64,000 nucleotides of DNA. It comes from Streptomyces luomodiensis. GTDB lineage: Bacteria; Actinomycetota; Actinomycetes; Streptomycetales; Streptomycetaceae. Of this stretch, positions 34,071 through 43,591 are shown piece by piece. The DNA is taken from positions 1,240,001 to 1,304,000 of the forward strand of contig NZ_CP117522.1 in NCBI RefSeq assembly GCF_031679605.1, written 5' to 3'. How positions within the stretch are numbered: the first letter of the stretch is position 1; each line of letters starts with the position of its first letter. The notes under the pieces are model-generated. The model worked only from the letters and a program-made list of their open reading frames with translations. It was not told the origin of the DNA and ran no database searches. The translations under genes and the position numbers were made by a program.

Positions 34071-36026
34071 TCACGGCTTCTCGTCCGACTCCGTGACGGT
34101 GGGCGCGTCGCCCGAGCCGAAGTCCACCACGACCTCCGCGCCATCCGGCAGCCGTACGGTGACCGTGAGTCCCTTCACCTCGGCGGTGGCCAGACCGGCG
34201 AGGGGGGCGGGGTCGCGTTCCCCGGTGAGCGAGGCCAGTGCCACGAAGAGGGTGCCGGCGGGGTCCTCGGGGCCGGCCGGCTCCTCGCCGACGGTGCCGG
34301 TGAGCTCGGGCACGAGGGCCCACGGCCCGTACGCGGTGCCCTGCGGCGCCCTGACCGCGCCGGCGGTCTGCCAGCCGTGCAGTCCGAGGAGCTGGCCGGT
34401 CACCTCTTCCCCGGCCAGCCGTATCTCGGGGCCCCGCTCGGTCTCCGCCGGGGTGCCCGGGGGCAGGGCGACGGCCCAGCCGCTGTGGTGGATCCGGGTT
34501 CCGGCGGGGACGCCCACGGTGCGGTGGACGCGCACTTCGAGCCGGCCGCGGACGAGGGTGAGGCTGTCGATGCGGGCCGAGGGCAGGATGGGGCCACCGC
34601 CGGGGAACAGCGGGACCTGGGAGGAGGCGATCCAGTCGGGGCCCGCGGCCAGCGGCTGGATGCGCGGCCGCTTGCTGCGCGCTCCGCGCACCTCGAGGGC
34701 GATGTGGTTGTCGGGGGTGTTGTCCGCGCTGGTGGGGCCGGTGCGGGTGGAGTAGGCGAGCCGGGCGTAGAGGGGGTCGGGCGCGCTGTCGGCGCCCCAG
34801 GTGTAGCTGCCGTGGTTGTGCAGCCGCACCAGCCCGTCCCGTCCCGTGGTCTGGATGAGGAATCCGGGGGCGGGCAGCGCCAGCGCCCGGTCCGGCCCCT
34901 CGACGGGCGCCGCCTCCTCGGGCGCGGTCCACACCGGGTGGTCGGGCGGGAGCAGCAGGGCGAGGAACCCCTTCGAGGCCCAGTAGGGCGAGCCGGGCCC
35001 GGAGTAGCGCTGGAGCGTGGCCGCGTGCGGCCCGTACCAGCCAAGGCTCAGCACCCCGTCCCGGGTCAGCGCGCCACGGTCCAGGAAGTGGCGCAGCGCG
35101 CCGCTGAGGACACGGCGGGTGGCGCCGGGGGCGAGGGGGGTGTGGCCGGTGAGGGCGCCGAGGCCCACCGCGGCGCCGGCGGCGAAGCGGTAGGTGAGGG
35201 AGCGGCCGTGGTGGATGGGGGCGCCATTGGCGTCGAAGAGCAGCGAGAAGCTCTCGAGGAAGGTGTGCAGCCGGGGGCCGAGCCGGTCCAGCAGCGCGCC
35301 GTCGGCGGCGAGATGGGCGTGGAGCAGCGGATACATGTGCAGCGCCCAGCCGTTGTAGTGGTCGAACGACCGGGCGTCGCCGTCGGAGTACCAGCCCTGG
35401 CCCCGGTACCAGCCCTCCAGGAGGTCGAGCCCCCGCTCGATGGCGCGGGCCGTCTCGGTGTCACCGCGGCCGACGGACTCCAGGAAACCGGCGACGGTGA
35501 GGGGGAAGAGGTACCAGTTGTTGGGGGCGGGCTGGTGGCGGAGCGCGCCGCGCAGCCACTCCTCGGTGCGGTCCTGGGCGTCGGACGACAGGGCCTGCCA
35601 GGTCCACGGCGCGGTCAGCCGCAGGCCCAGGGCCACGGACGCGGACTCCACCATGGGCTGGCCGTGGGCGGGGAAATGGCCGATCACCGGCCAGGACTCG
35701 GCGTCGTCCCGTCCGGGGGCGAGGGTGCCGCGGGCGATCCCGGCGGTGTAGCGCTCCAGGATGGAGTGCGGGTCGCTGCCCGAGGACCCTGCGGCGCGTA
35801 AGGCGGCGAGGAGGAAGGTGCGGGCGAACCCTTCGAGTCCGTCGGAGCGCACACCGGACTGCGACGGGGGGCCGGGGAGGTCGATCAGGCCGTGGCCGGG
35901 GGTGGCGTAGCGGAGGGCGGCGTGCAGCAGACCGTCGGCGACGGCCTCCCAGTGGGCGCGGGTGTAGCCGGTGTGGGGGCTGAGGGCGCGGTCCTCGGCG
36001 GGGAGCGGGAAGGGCAGTTCGGGCAT
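34071..36026 (-). CDS. DUF2264 protein
   Basis: A 651-residue protein of the DUF2264 family: HTGYTRAHWEAVADGLLHAA, SDGLEGFARTFLLAALR, NWYLFPLTVAGFL and FDHYNGWALHMYPLLHAHLA in an N-terminal (alpha/alpha)6-like half. A beta-rich C-terminal half (from ~400) follows. The fold resembles polysaccharide lyases and unsaturated glucuronyl hydrolases. No signal peptide, so it would act inside the cell. The substrate is unknown. ATG 36026 has GGAGG 12 bases upstream. Confidence 0.85.
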   Translation of the reverse strand: MPELPFPLPAEDRALSPHTGYTRAHWEAVADGLLHAALRYATPGHGLIDLPGPPSQSGVRSDGLEGFARTFLLAALRAAGSSGSDPHSILERYTAGIARGTLAPGRDDAESWPVIGHFPAHGQPMVESASVALGLRLTAPWTWQALSSDAQDRTEEWLRGALRHQPAPNNWYLFPLTVAGFLESVGRGDTETARAIERGLDLLEGWYRGQGWYSDGDARSFDHYNGWALHMYPLLHAHLAADGALLDRLGPRLHTFLESFSLLFDANGAPIHHGRSLTYRFAAGAAVGLGALTGHTPLAPGATRRVLSGALRHFLDRGALTRDGVLSLGWYGPHAATLQRYSGPGSPYWASKGFLALLLPPDHPVWTAPEEAAPVEGPDRALALPAPGFLIQTTGRDGLVRLHNHGSYTWGADSAPDPLYARLAYSTRTGPTSADNTPDNHIALEVRGARSKRPRIQPLAAGPDWIASSQVPLFPGGGPILPSARIDSLTLVRGRLEVRVHRTVGVPAGTRIHHSGWAVALPPGTPAETERGPEIRLAGEEVTGQLLGLHGWQTAGAVRAPQGTAYGPWALVPELTGTVGEEPAGPEDPAGTLFVALASLTGERDPAPLAGLATAEVKGLTVTVRLPDGAEVVVDFGSGDAPTVTESDEKP

Positions 36027-36125
36027 GGCGGGGTGTGCCTCCTGGGGGTCGGGCGGGGTACGCCGATCAGTGGATCATCCCCGAGCGTACGGGGTGGGCG
36101 CGCTGCGCGACCGGCGATGTGGTGC

Positions 36126-36665
36126 TCAGCGGGTGGTGACGCCACGTGCCCGCAGGGCCGTTCGCAGGGCCCGGATCGCGTAGTAGGACCGCGATTTGAC
36201 GGTTCCGGGTGGCACCCCCAGCACCCGGGCCGCCTGATCGACGCTGTGGCCCAGGTAGTACAGGTGCAGCAGCACCTCCCGCTGCCGGGGCGTCAGATCG
36301 GCCATCGCGTCCGTCACCACCTGGGCGGTGAGCGTCCGATCGACCGCGTCCGGTGCGGTCACCCGCCCCATGTCCGCCTCACCGGCCGTCTCCACCGGCC
36401 GCCACGCCTGGGCCCGGTCGTCGTCGGTCACCAGATCGCCGACCACGGCGAGCAGCCGGGATCGGGCGGTGTCGTCCATGGGGCCGATGTCCGTAGGACA
36501 CTGCCAGGCGCGGATGGCCACCTCCTGCACGATGTCCTCGGCCCGGTGCCAGTCCCCGCCCAGCATCCGGGCGGCCAGGCGGTGCAGCGCCGAGCCGTGC
36601 CGTTGGTAGAGCGTCCGTAACGACGTGTCGGCGTCGGTCGTCATGGCCGCCACACGGATGTTCAT
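36126..36665 (-). CDS. ECF-type RNA polymerase sigma factor
   Basis: A 179-residue sigma factor. Region 2: LRTLYQRHGSALHRLAARML, then AEDIVQEVAIRAWQ. Region 4: LTPRQREVLLHLYYLGHSVD, QAARVLGVPPGTVKSRSYYA. The YYAIRALR ending is typical of SigK/SigL-like ECF factors. ATG 36665 follows GGGGGGACG. No anti-sigma gene (zinc-finger type) lies next to it: downstream is the DUF2264 gene, upstream a divergent SARP, so its control is not visible here. Confidence 0.88.
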   Translation of the reverse strand: MNIRVAAMTTDADTSLRTLYQRHGSALHRLAARMLGGDWHRAEDIVQEVAIRAWQCPTDIGPMDDTARSRLLAVVGDLVTDDDRAQAWRPVETAGEADMGRVTAPDAVDRTLTAQVVTDAMADLTPRQREVLLHLYYLGHSVDQAARVLGVPPGTVKSRSYYAIRALRTALRARGVTTR

Positions 36666-36800
36666 CGTCCCCCCGGGGTTGATGCGTCGGTGGCGCGAGA
36701 GTAAAAGGGGCACGACGCCGATTGAGTGACGAAAGACTGACGCCGTCCCGCGGCCGGAAGCACGCCGTGCCCGAAACGGGCTCCACTACGATCCCCCCTT

Positions 36801-39740
36801 GTGCGATTTACGGTGTTAGGCCCGGTCAGGGCGTGGCGTGCGGACGCCGAACTGGAGCTGGGGCCGCCCAAGCAGCGAGCGCTGCTGGCGTTGTTGCTGG
36901 TGCGGGCGGGACAACCGGTGGCGCTCAGCGAGATCGTCGACGTGCTCTGGGCGCAGGCTCCGCCGAGCACCGCGGTGAACGTGGTGCACCGCCATGTGGG
37001 GTCGGTGCGCCGGCTGCTGGAACCCGGTCTGCCGGCCCGGACCGAGGGCAGCCGGCTGGTGCGCAGCTCCGGCGGCTACCGGCTGAACACGGAGCCGGAC
37101 ACGCTGGATCTGCTGCGCTTCCGGCAGCTGAGCGAAACGGCCCGGCGCACCGCCGCCGCGGGGGCACCGGAGCGGGCGGCCGGTCTCTTCACCCAGGCGC
37201 TCGCCCTGTGGCGGGGGCCGACCGCCACCGGGGTTCCCGCCGACATCCAGGCACATCCGGTCTTTTCCGGTGTCGACCGCGAACTTCTGGCCGTCGCCAA
37301 GGAGGCCGCCACGACGGCGCTGGACTCCGAGGTCCCGCAGCGGCTGCCCGCCGTCCTCCAGCAGTTCGCCGCCCACCACGCACTGGACGAGACCCTTCAG
37401 GCCCAGCTGATCCGGGTGCTCGCCGCCACCGGACGGCGGGCCGAGGCGCTGGAGGTCTTCGCGGCCGCACGGGACGGGCTGGCGGAGCAGCTCGGCGTGG
37501 CCCCCGGCCCCGAACTGCGCGCCGCCCACCGCCGGCTGCTGTCCCGGTCGGCCCCAGCGGTCCCCCTCGCGCCGGCCGAGCCGGGCCATCCGGGGGCGCC
37601 GGGCCCTATGGCCGGGCCGAGCCATCCCGCCGAGCCGAGTCATCCCGCCGAGCCGAGCCGTCCGACGGCGCCGGCCGCCCCGGCCGTGCGGCCCGCCCAA
37701 CTGCCGCCCGATCTCACGGCGTTCAGCGGACGGCGGGCCGAACTCGCCGACATCCACGCCCTGCTGCCCGAGGGCGCCGAGAGCGGGTCACCGGCTCCCT
37801 TGGTGATCAGCGCGATCGACGGGATGGCCGGGGTCGGCAAGACCACGCTGGCCGTGCACTGGGCCCACCGCATCGCCCACCGTTTTCCGGACGGACAGCT
37901 CTACGCCAATCTGCGCGGCTTCGATCCGGCCGGTTCGATGATGTCGCCGAACGAGGCGCTGCGGACGTTCCTGCACGCCCTGGGGATTCCGCCGAACCGG
38001 GTGCCCGCGGACCTGGACGCCAAGACCGCGCTGTACCGCAGTCTGCTGGCGGGGCGGCGGACGCTGGTCCTGCTGGACAATGTGGTGGACTCCAGCCACG
38101 TCCGGCCACTGCTGCCCGGCTCCCCCGGCTGTCTGACCATCGTCACCAGCCGCAATCAACTCCACGGTCTGATCGCGAGCGAGGGGGCCCGTCCCCTTAC
38201 TCTGGGCCCGCTGTCCGCCGCCGAGTCCCATGAGGCGCTGGCCCGGCGGCTGGGCGCGGACCGGGTCGGCGCGGAGCCACGGGCCGTGGCGACCATCGTC
38301 CAGCTGTGCGGGCGGCTGCCGCTCGCACTGGCGGTGGTGGCCGCCCGTGCCGCGACCCGTCCGTCCTTTCCCCTTTCTTCCGTCGCCGCGGAGCTGCTCG
38401 CAAGCCGGGGAAACCTCGACGCGTTCGCGGGCGCCGATCCGCACACCGACGCACGGACCGTCTTCTCCTGGTCCTACCGGGCCCTGGACCCGGAGGCCGC
38501 CCGGCTGTTCCGGCTGCTGGCCCTGCATCCTGGCCCGGATGTCTCCACGGCGGCGGCCGCGAGCGTGGCCGGACGCCCGCTCCGCGCCACCCGGGCCCTG
38601 CTGGCCACGCTCACCGGCGCCCATCTGCTGGCCGAGCACGCCCCGGGCCGCTACACCTGCCACGACCTGCTGCGCGCCTACGCCATGGAGCTCGTCCAGG
38701 ACCACGACACGGACGAGACCCGCCGGGCCGCCCGGCACCGCATGTTCGACCACTATCTGCACACCGCGCGCACCGCCGCCACGCTGCTCGCCCCGCACCG
38801 GACCGAACCCTTGCCCCTGTCCCCGCCCCGGCCCGACGCCGCACCCGAGCACCTCGACGGCCAGGACCGGGCCGAGGCATGGCTCGCGGCCGAGCGGACC
38901 GTTCTGCTGTCGGCCGTCGAGCACGCACGGGATCACCAATTCCCCCGCCACGCCTGGCAGTTGGCCGTGACGCTGGAGCTCTTCCTGGACCGGCGCGGCC
39001 ACTGGCAGGAGCAGACCGCCATCCAGCGCACCGCGCTGGGGGCGGCCCGCGCCCTGTCCGACCGGCTCGGCCAGGCGCACACCCACCGCACCCTGGGGTT
39101 CGCCGAGGGGCGGCTGGGCCGGTACGACGAGGCGGACGGCCATCTGGAGCGGGCCCTGGAGCTGTTCGGGAAGCTCGGCGAGGGGGACGGCCGGGCCCGC
39201 ACCCTGCGCGCCATGGCCTTTCTGGCCAACGCCCGCGGCCGCCACCAGCGGGCGCTGGACCACTACGGGCCCGCGCTCGACCACTACCGCGCCTCGGCAC
39301 ACCTCAGTGGTCAGGCCAGTGTGCTCAATGAGATCGGCTGGACCCATATTCTCCGCGGTGCGTACGAGCGCGCCCTGACCCACTGCCGGCAGGCGGTCGA
39401 ACTGCACCGGCGGATCGGTGACTCGGCCGGCGAGGCCGCCGCGCTGGACAGCGTGGGATACGCGTACCACCACATGGGCCGGTATGAGCACGCCCTCACC
39501 TCCTACCGTCGGGCGGTCGCCATCTACCGCGAGATCAGCGACCGGTATCTGGAGGCCGACACCCTGACCCACCAGGGGGACACCCGGCTGGCCCAGGGCG
39601 ACCTGGCCACCGCCCTCGCCGACTGGCGGCTGGCCCTGGAGATCCTCCAGGAGCTGAACCACCCCGATGCCCGGATCCTCGGCGGCAAACTGCGGCAGTA
39701 CCGGCAGTGGCCGCATCCGGCCCCGGCGCGCGGCGGATGA
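36801..39740 (+). CDS. AfsR-like SARP regulator with NB-ARC and TPR domains
   Basis: A 979-residue regulator. The OmpR-type DNA-binding domain is at residues 1-~95 (FTVLGPVRAWRADAELELGP, then PKQRALLALLLVRAG) and the bacterial transcriptional activator domain at ~95-240. A Pro/Ala linker has SHPAEPSHPAEPSRP. The NB-ARC ATPase spans ~305-600, with Walker A GMAGVGKTT at ~340 and Walker B TLVLLDNV at ~420. TPR repeats follow at ~735-950. SARPs of this size activate secondary-metabolite genes. The GTG start has no ribosome site; TACGAT at 36787-36792 lies 8 bases before it, so the mRNA may be leaderless. Confidence 0.9.
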   Translation: MRFTVLGPVRAWRADAELELGPPKQRALLALLLVRAGQPVALSEIVDVLWAQAPPSTAVNVVHRHVGSVRRLLEPGLPARTEGSRLVRSSGGYRLNTEPDTLDLLRFRQLSETARRTAAAGAPERAAGLFTQALALWRGPTATGVPADIQAHPVFSGVDRELLAVAKEAATTALDSEVPQRLPAVLQQFAAHHALDETLQAQLIRVLAATGRRAEALEVFAAARDGLAEQLGVAPGPELRAAHRRLLSRSAPAVPLAPAEPGHPGAPGPMAGPSHPAEPSHPAEPSRPTAPAAPAVRPAQLPPDLTAFSGRRAELADIHALLPEGAESGSPAPLVISAIDGMAGVGKTTLAVHWAHRIAHRFPDGQLYANLRGFDPAGSMMSPNEALRTFLHALGIPPNRVPADLDAKTALYRSLLAGRRTLVLLDNVVDSSHVRPLLPGSPGCLTIVTSRNQLHGLIASEGARPLTLGPLSAAESHEALARRLGADRVGAEPRAVATIVQLCGRLPLALAVVAARAATRPSFPLSSVAAELLASRGNLDAFAGADPHTDARTVFSWSYRALDPEAARLFRLLALHPGPDVSTAAAASVAGRPLRATRALLATLTGAHLLAEHAPGRYTCHDLLRAYAMELVQDHDTDETRRAARHRMFDHYLHTARTAATLLAPHRTEPLPLSPPRPDAAPEHLDGQDRAEAWLAAERTVLLSAVEHARDHQFPRHAWQLAVTLELFLDRRGHWQEQTAIQRTALGAARALSDRLGQAHTHRTLGFAEGRLGRYDEADGHLERALELFGKLGEGDGRARTLRAMAFLANARGRHQRALDHYGPALDHYRASAHLSGQASVLNEIGWTHILRGAYERALTHCRQAVELHRRIGDSAGEAAALDSVGYAYHHMGRYEHALTSYRRAVAIYREISDRYLEADTLTHQGDTRLAQGDLATALADWRLALEILQELNHPDARILGGKLRQYRQWPHPAPARGG

Positions 39741-40061
39741 CGGGGTCTGGGGGGCGTGGTGTTCCTCGCTGTCGCGGCCACGGCGGGGGCCTTACGGATC
39801 GTCGGGACGGTGTGCGACCGGCCCGCTCGGGGCCCGGCCGTGTACCGGGTTCTCCCTGTCGTACGGACGCGCCCGGCGCATTGCTCAACCGGGCGTGGAA
39901 AAAACCGTACGGCCCTCCGTACGGTCCTCCGGACGGCGGCCGCGCAGAGTACCAGCGATCAATGATCTCTGTCCCGGCTTTATTCACTGGTGATGAGGTC
40001 TCCACGACCAGGCCACACAAGGCACTAGCGTCCGGTGTCACTCCGAACCAAGGAGGGCGCT
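39741..40061. other. 321-base gap between the SARP and DUF4142 genes
   Basis: No gene is supported. It contains a minus-oriented hairpin (annotated separately) and, nearer to 40061, an AT-richer stretch (aatgatctctgtcccggctt, then tattcactggtgatg) that probably holds the promoter of the DUF4142 gene. Confidence 0.5.
39899..39925 (-). terminator. Rho-independent terminator reading leftward
   Basis: ACCGTACGG, loop CCCT, CCGTACGGT (39904-39925) is preceded on the plus strand by AAAAAA. Read on the minus strand this is a 9-base stem followed by six T residues, a canonical terminator, yet no minus-strand gene lies upstream of it in that direction. It may stop antisense transcription into the SARP gene. 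Confidence 0.5.
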
Positions 40062-40703
40062 GTGCGATCCGCAAACCTCACCAGATACATCGCCTCCAGC
40101 CGTACCATCGGCACCGGTCTCATCATCGGTGCGCTCGCCGTCACCCTGGCGGCGATCCTCGTCCCGGTGTCGCTGTTCGGCGAGAGCAGCGCCGCCGTGC
40201 CGCGCAACGGCGTCACGGACGACGGCGGGGGGACGGTCAGCACGCAGTACGGACCGCTGACGGCCACTGACCGGGACTTCGTCCGCAAGGTCAGGCTCGC
40301 CGGCACATGGGAGCTCCCGGCGGGGCGCCTCGCGCAGGAGCGGGGCGACCGGGACGCCGTGAAGACCGCCGGTGAGCATCTCATCGAGGGACACACCGAA
40401 CTCGACCGCCGGTCCGAGGAGGTCGGCCGGGCGCTCGGCATCCAGCTGCCCACTCAGCCCAACGCGCAGCAGCAGGGCTGGCTGGACGAGATGACAGACG
40501 CCGGCAGCAGCGCCGAGTTCGAGCGGGTGTTCGCCAACCGGTTGCGCGCCGCCCACGGCAAGGTGTTCAACCTCGTGGCGCAGGTGCGCGCCGAAAGCCG
40601 CAACTCCATGGTCAGATCTCTGGCCACCAGGGCCAATGCCATCGTTCTCGACCACATCACGGTCCTCGAGGACACCGGGCTCGTCGACTTCGACGCCCTC
40701 TAA
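40062..40703 (+). CDS. DUF4142 exported protein
   Basis: A 213-residue protein with an N-terminal membrane/signal segment (TIGTGLIIGALAVTLAAILV) and a DUF4142 four-helix (ferritin-like) domain: LTATDRDFVRKVRLAGTWEL to LDHITVLEDTGLVDF. It resembles periplasmic DUF4142 proteins of unknown role. GTG 40062 is chosen because AAGGAGGG precedes it by 4 bases. The DUF1996 gene follows 20 bases later, so they may form an operon. Confidence 0.85.
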   Translation: MRSANLTRYIASSRTIGTGLIIGALAVTLAAILVPVSLFGESSAAVPRNGVTDDGGGTVSTQYGPLTATDRDFVRKVRLAGTWELPAGRLAQERGDRDAVKTAGEHLIEGHTELDRRSEEVGRALGIQLPTQPNAQQQGWLDEMTDAGSSAEFERVFANRLRAAHGKVFNLVAQVRAESRNSMVRSLATRANAIVLDHITVLEDTGLVDFDAL

Positions 40704-40723
40704 CGACTAAGTGAAGTGATCTC

Positions 40724-42193
40724 ATGAGGCAACGAACCCACAAACGCGGGCGGTTCACCAACAAGACCGTCGCCGTCGTCGCCGCTCTGGCGCTCGGTGG
40801 CGGCGGGGCAGCGATCGTCGCCGCGAACGCGTCGGCCCATGGCGACAGGGGCGGCTCCGGCCGGAACACCACCGTGTCCGCGCGGGCGGGGACGATCCAG
40901 TGCCCCGATGTGGGCCAGAAACTGAGCCACGTGCCGGCCAAGGCCAGGCCCGAGGTCGACAAGAACCTGGCCGAGCTGGACAACCAGGTGGCCACCGCGT
41001 ACCAGCGGATGAACCGGCAGCGCGGTTCGAGCCAGGCGGTGCTCTCCCGGCTCAACGACGAGCGCTCCCGGACACTGGACGACATCGGCTCGGCCATGGG
41101 CGGCGACAACACCCAGCTCCGGGGGATGACCGACTGCACCTGGCAGGAGGTCGCCACGACCACGGGCGGCAAGGGCCGGTTCGGCCGGCCGGGCGGCGGG
41201 CGCGGCGGGCAGGGCGGCGACCAGCAAGGCGGCGACGGGCAGGGCGGCGACGGGCAGGGCGGCGAGGGCGCCAACGAGGTGCCCGGCAACGCGGGCGGCC
41301 AGGCGGGCAACGGGCCCTCGCAGGACGACTTCGTCGACATCACCCAGGTGCGGCCGAACGTCCAGGAGCCGCCGCGGGCCCGGAAGAACGGCTCCACCGG
41401 CACCTTCACCTCCGACTGCGGCGTCGGCGACCCGGCCCTGCGCAACAGCGACAACGTCATCGTCGCCCCCGGAGTGGGCAATGGCGCCCACCACATGCAC
41501 GACTACGTGGGCAACGACAGCAACAGCGCCTTCGCCGACAACCGGACCTTCGAGCAGGCGGGCACCTCCTGCGCCAACGGCGACAAGTCGACCTACTACT
41601 GGCCGGTCCTGCGCGCCCAGGACGGTACGAACGAGGCGGACGCCGATCAGCTCGGCGGCGGGCAGGAAGGCAACGTCGGCACGATCCTGACCCCCAAGAG
41701 CTCCACGCTCGAGTTCCGGGGCAACCCGCGGAGCAAGGTCACGGCGATGCCGAAGTTCCTGCGGATCATCACCGGTGACGCCAAGGCGTTCACCAACGGC
41801 GACGCCAACGCCAACGCCTCCTGGAGCTGCACCGGCTTCGAGGACCGGCAGCTGACCGACAAGTACCCGCTCTGCCCCGAAGGCAGCTCCGTCACCCGCA
41901 CCTTCGACTTCCAGAGCTGCTGGGACGGCAAGAACATCGACAGCGCCAACCACCGTGACCACGTGGCCTTCGCCGCTGAGGACGGCTCCTGCCCCGACGG
42001 CTTCCAGGCCATCCCCCAGCTGGTGAACACGATCACCTACGACGTGCCGGCCAACACCCCGTACGCCGTGGACGGCTTCCCCGAGCAGTTGCACAAGCCC
42101 ATCACCGACCACGACGACTTCATCAACGTGATGCCGGACGACCTGATGAACAAGGCGGTGGACTGCATCAACCGCGGCAAGCAGTGCGGCTGA
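40724..42193 (+). CDS. Secreted DUF1996 protein
   Basis: A 489-residue exported protein: a signal peptide (KTVAVVAALALGGGGAAIVA, then ANASA), a helical part to ~150, and a Gly/Gln/Asp linker (residues ~145-200, GGDQQGGDGQGGDGQGGEG). The DUF1996 domain follows from ~215 (PGVGNGAHHMHDYVGNDSNS, DKSTYYWPVLRAQDG, FDFQSCWDGKNIDSANHRDH). DUF1996 proteins are found in fungi and actinobacteria; several conserved Cys, His and Trp residues suggest a disulfide-stabilised secreted carbohydrate- or wall-related protein. The activity is unknown. Confidence 0.87.
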   Translation: MRQRTHKRGRFTNKTVAVVAALALGGGGAAIVAANASAHGDRGGSGRNTTVSARAGTIQCPDVGQKLSHVPAKARPEVDKNLAELDNQVATAYQRMNRQRGSSQAVLSRLNDERSRTLDDIGSAMGGDNTQLRGMTDCTWQEVATTTGGKGRFGRPGGGRGGQGGDQQGGDGQGGDGQGGEGANEVPGNAGGQAGNGPSQDDFVDITQVRPNVQEPPRARKNGSTGTFTSDCGVGDPALRNSDNVIVAPGVGNGAHHMHDYVGNDSNSAFADNRTFEQAGTSCANGDKSTYYWPVLRAQDGTNEADADQLGGGQEGNVGTILTPKSSTLEFRGNPRSKVTAMPKFLRIITGDAKAFTNGDANANASWSCTGFEDRQLTDKYPLCPEGSSVTRTFDFQSCWDGKNIDSANHRDHVAFAAEDGSCPDGFQAIPQLVNTITYDVPANTPYAVDGFPEQLHKPITDHDDFINVMPDDLMNKAVDCINRGKQCG

Positions 42194-42227
42194 TGGACCA
42201 GGATCACCAGGAACACCAGGATCACCA

Positions 42228-42259
42228 GGCGCGCGCCGGCCGGGAGGCCGGCGCGCGCC
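42228..42259. terminator. Hairpin after the DUF1996 gene
   Basis: A perfect 14-base stem GGCGCGCGCCGGCC / GGCCGGCGCGCGCC with loop GGGA, 34 bases after the stop codon. Just before it, 'caggatcac'/'caccagga' is repeated three times. Confidence 0.75.
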
Positions 42260-42364
42260 GCGCTGCCACCGGGCCGGCCCCGCGGGGGGCGTCGCCCGCC
42301 GGGACGGGAGGCTGAACCAACCGCCGCCCCCTCGCGGGCGATCCGCCGGCCCTCGTCGACGACG

Positions 42365-42400
42365 CGAACCGCCGGCCGCGCGAGCGCGGCCGGCGGTTCG
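42365..42400. terminator. Hairpin after the PucR gene
   Basis: A perfect 16-base stem CGAACCGCCGGCCGCG / CGCGGCCGGCGGTTCG with loop CGAG, 12 bases beyond the PucR stop on its downstream side. With the hairpin at 42228 it separates the convergent genes. Confidence 0.75.
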
Positions 42401-42412
42401 TCGTGTTACCGG

Positions 42413-43591
42413 TCAGAGTCCGTTCACGCGTGCCTCCCGGGCGATGCCCAGCGGCCGGACGCCGGGGGGCGCACCGGTGCGGACCCGGCGGCTCACCCGG
42501 GACGCGTGGCGCCGTATCCGGTCCATCTGCGCCATCAGCCTGCGGCCGCGCAACGCCATCTCCAGCTCGAAGCGTATGCGGGGGTCGCGCAGGCCCGGCC
42601 CGAAGAGCTTCTCGATCTGGCGCAGCCGGTACCGCACGGTCTGCGGATGCACCTTGAGGGCCTTGGCCGCCTCGGGCGCGCCGCCGCCCTCCAGCCAGGC
42701 CAGCAGCGTCATCTGGAGGCGTTCGCTCTGCCGGGGGGTCAGCCCGGCCAGCGGTTTGAGCCACCGCGCGGCCAGCGCCCGGACCAGTGACTCGTCCTGG
42801 AGGAGCAGCAGCATCGACAGATGGTCGTCGACGAAGAGCACCCGGGCCTCGGGGCCCGAGCGGGCGGGTGCCAGGGCCAGCAGGCGCCGTGCCCACCGCA
42901 CCGACGAGGCCACGTCACCCAGCGGCACCACATGGCCCACGGCCGCGGTGCGGCCGCGCAGCGCGGTCTCCAGCGCCGCCCGGGTGCCGGGCTCGGCGGA
43001 AACGTCCCGCTCCGGGTCCCGGTCGCCTTCCCGGTCGCCTTCCTGGGCGGTGGCGGTGGCGGTGGCAGGGTCCGGGGCGGGTCCCGGGTCGGTGTCCGGG
43101 TCGGGGATCAGCAGGCACAGCTCGTCGCCGACCGCGCCGATGAGGGTGTCTCCCAGCACGGCGGCCGGCTGCGGTGCCTCGCCCGGCGTGGGCAGGGCGA
43201 TGGCCAGCACCGTCTCGGGAAGCGGCCACCGGGCGGCCCGGGAGAGCTCCATCAGGGTGCGCTCGGAGACCGCCACCTCACCGATGAGGGCCTCGAAGAG
43301 GTCGCGCCGGGCCCGCTCGGGCGGCACCTCGGCCAGCGCCTCTGCGCAGGCGCCGTCCTGGCCGGTCCTGTCCTCGCCCGCCGTGCGGTGGCCGAGTGCC
43401 GTCAGGAGAGCCTGCTCGACTCCCCGTCGGACCTTGTCTCGCCCTAAGTTCTCCAGAAGTGCGGCGAATCCCGGAATTCCGTGCCGAAGGCTCTCAATCA
43501 ACTCGTCGGCCAGGGAGGGGAGTTCGTTGCGCGGAACGCGGGTCCACTCGCCACGGGGGCGGGACCGGATGCGGTTCACGAGTTCGCCCAT
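42413..43591 (-). CDS. PucR/CdaR-family transcriptional regulator
   Basis: A 392-residue regulator with the C-terminal PucR helix-turn-helix (MTLLAWLEGGGAPEAAKALK, then VHPQTVRYRLRQIEKLFGPG) at about 315-355 and a helical N-terminal half. A low-complexity Asp/Pro/Thr/Arg linker (DPDTDPGPAPDPATATATAQ) sits in the middle. ATG 43591 is chosen over ATG 43594 because GAGG stands 5 bases before it. It is divergent from the redox cluster and may regulate it. Confidence 0.87.
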   Translation of the reverse strand: MGELVNRIRSRPRGEWTRVPRNELPSLADELIESLRHGIPGFAALLENLGRDKVRRGVEQALLTALGHRTAGEDRTGQDGACAEALAEVPPERARRDLFEALIGEVAVSERTLMELSRAARWPLPETVLAIALPTPGEAPQPAAVLGDTLIGAVGDELCLLIPDPDTDPGPAPDPATATATAQEGDREGDRDPERDVSAEPGTRAALETALRGRTAAVGHVVPLGDVASSVRWARRLLALAPARSGPEARVLFVDDHLSMLLLLQDESLVRALAARWLKPLAGLTPRQSERLQMTLLAWLEGGGAPEAAKALKVHPQTVRYRLRQIEKLFGPGLRDPRIRFELEMALRGRRLMAQMDRIRRHASRVSRRVRTGAPPGVRPLGIAREARVNGL

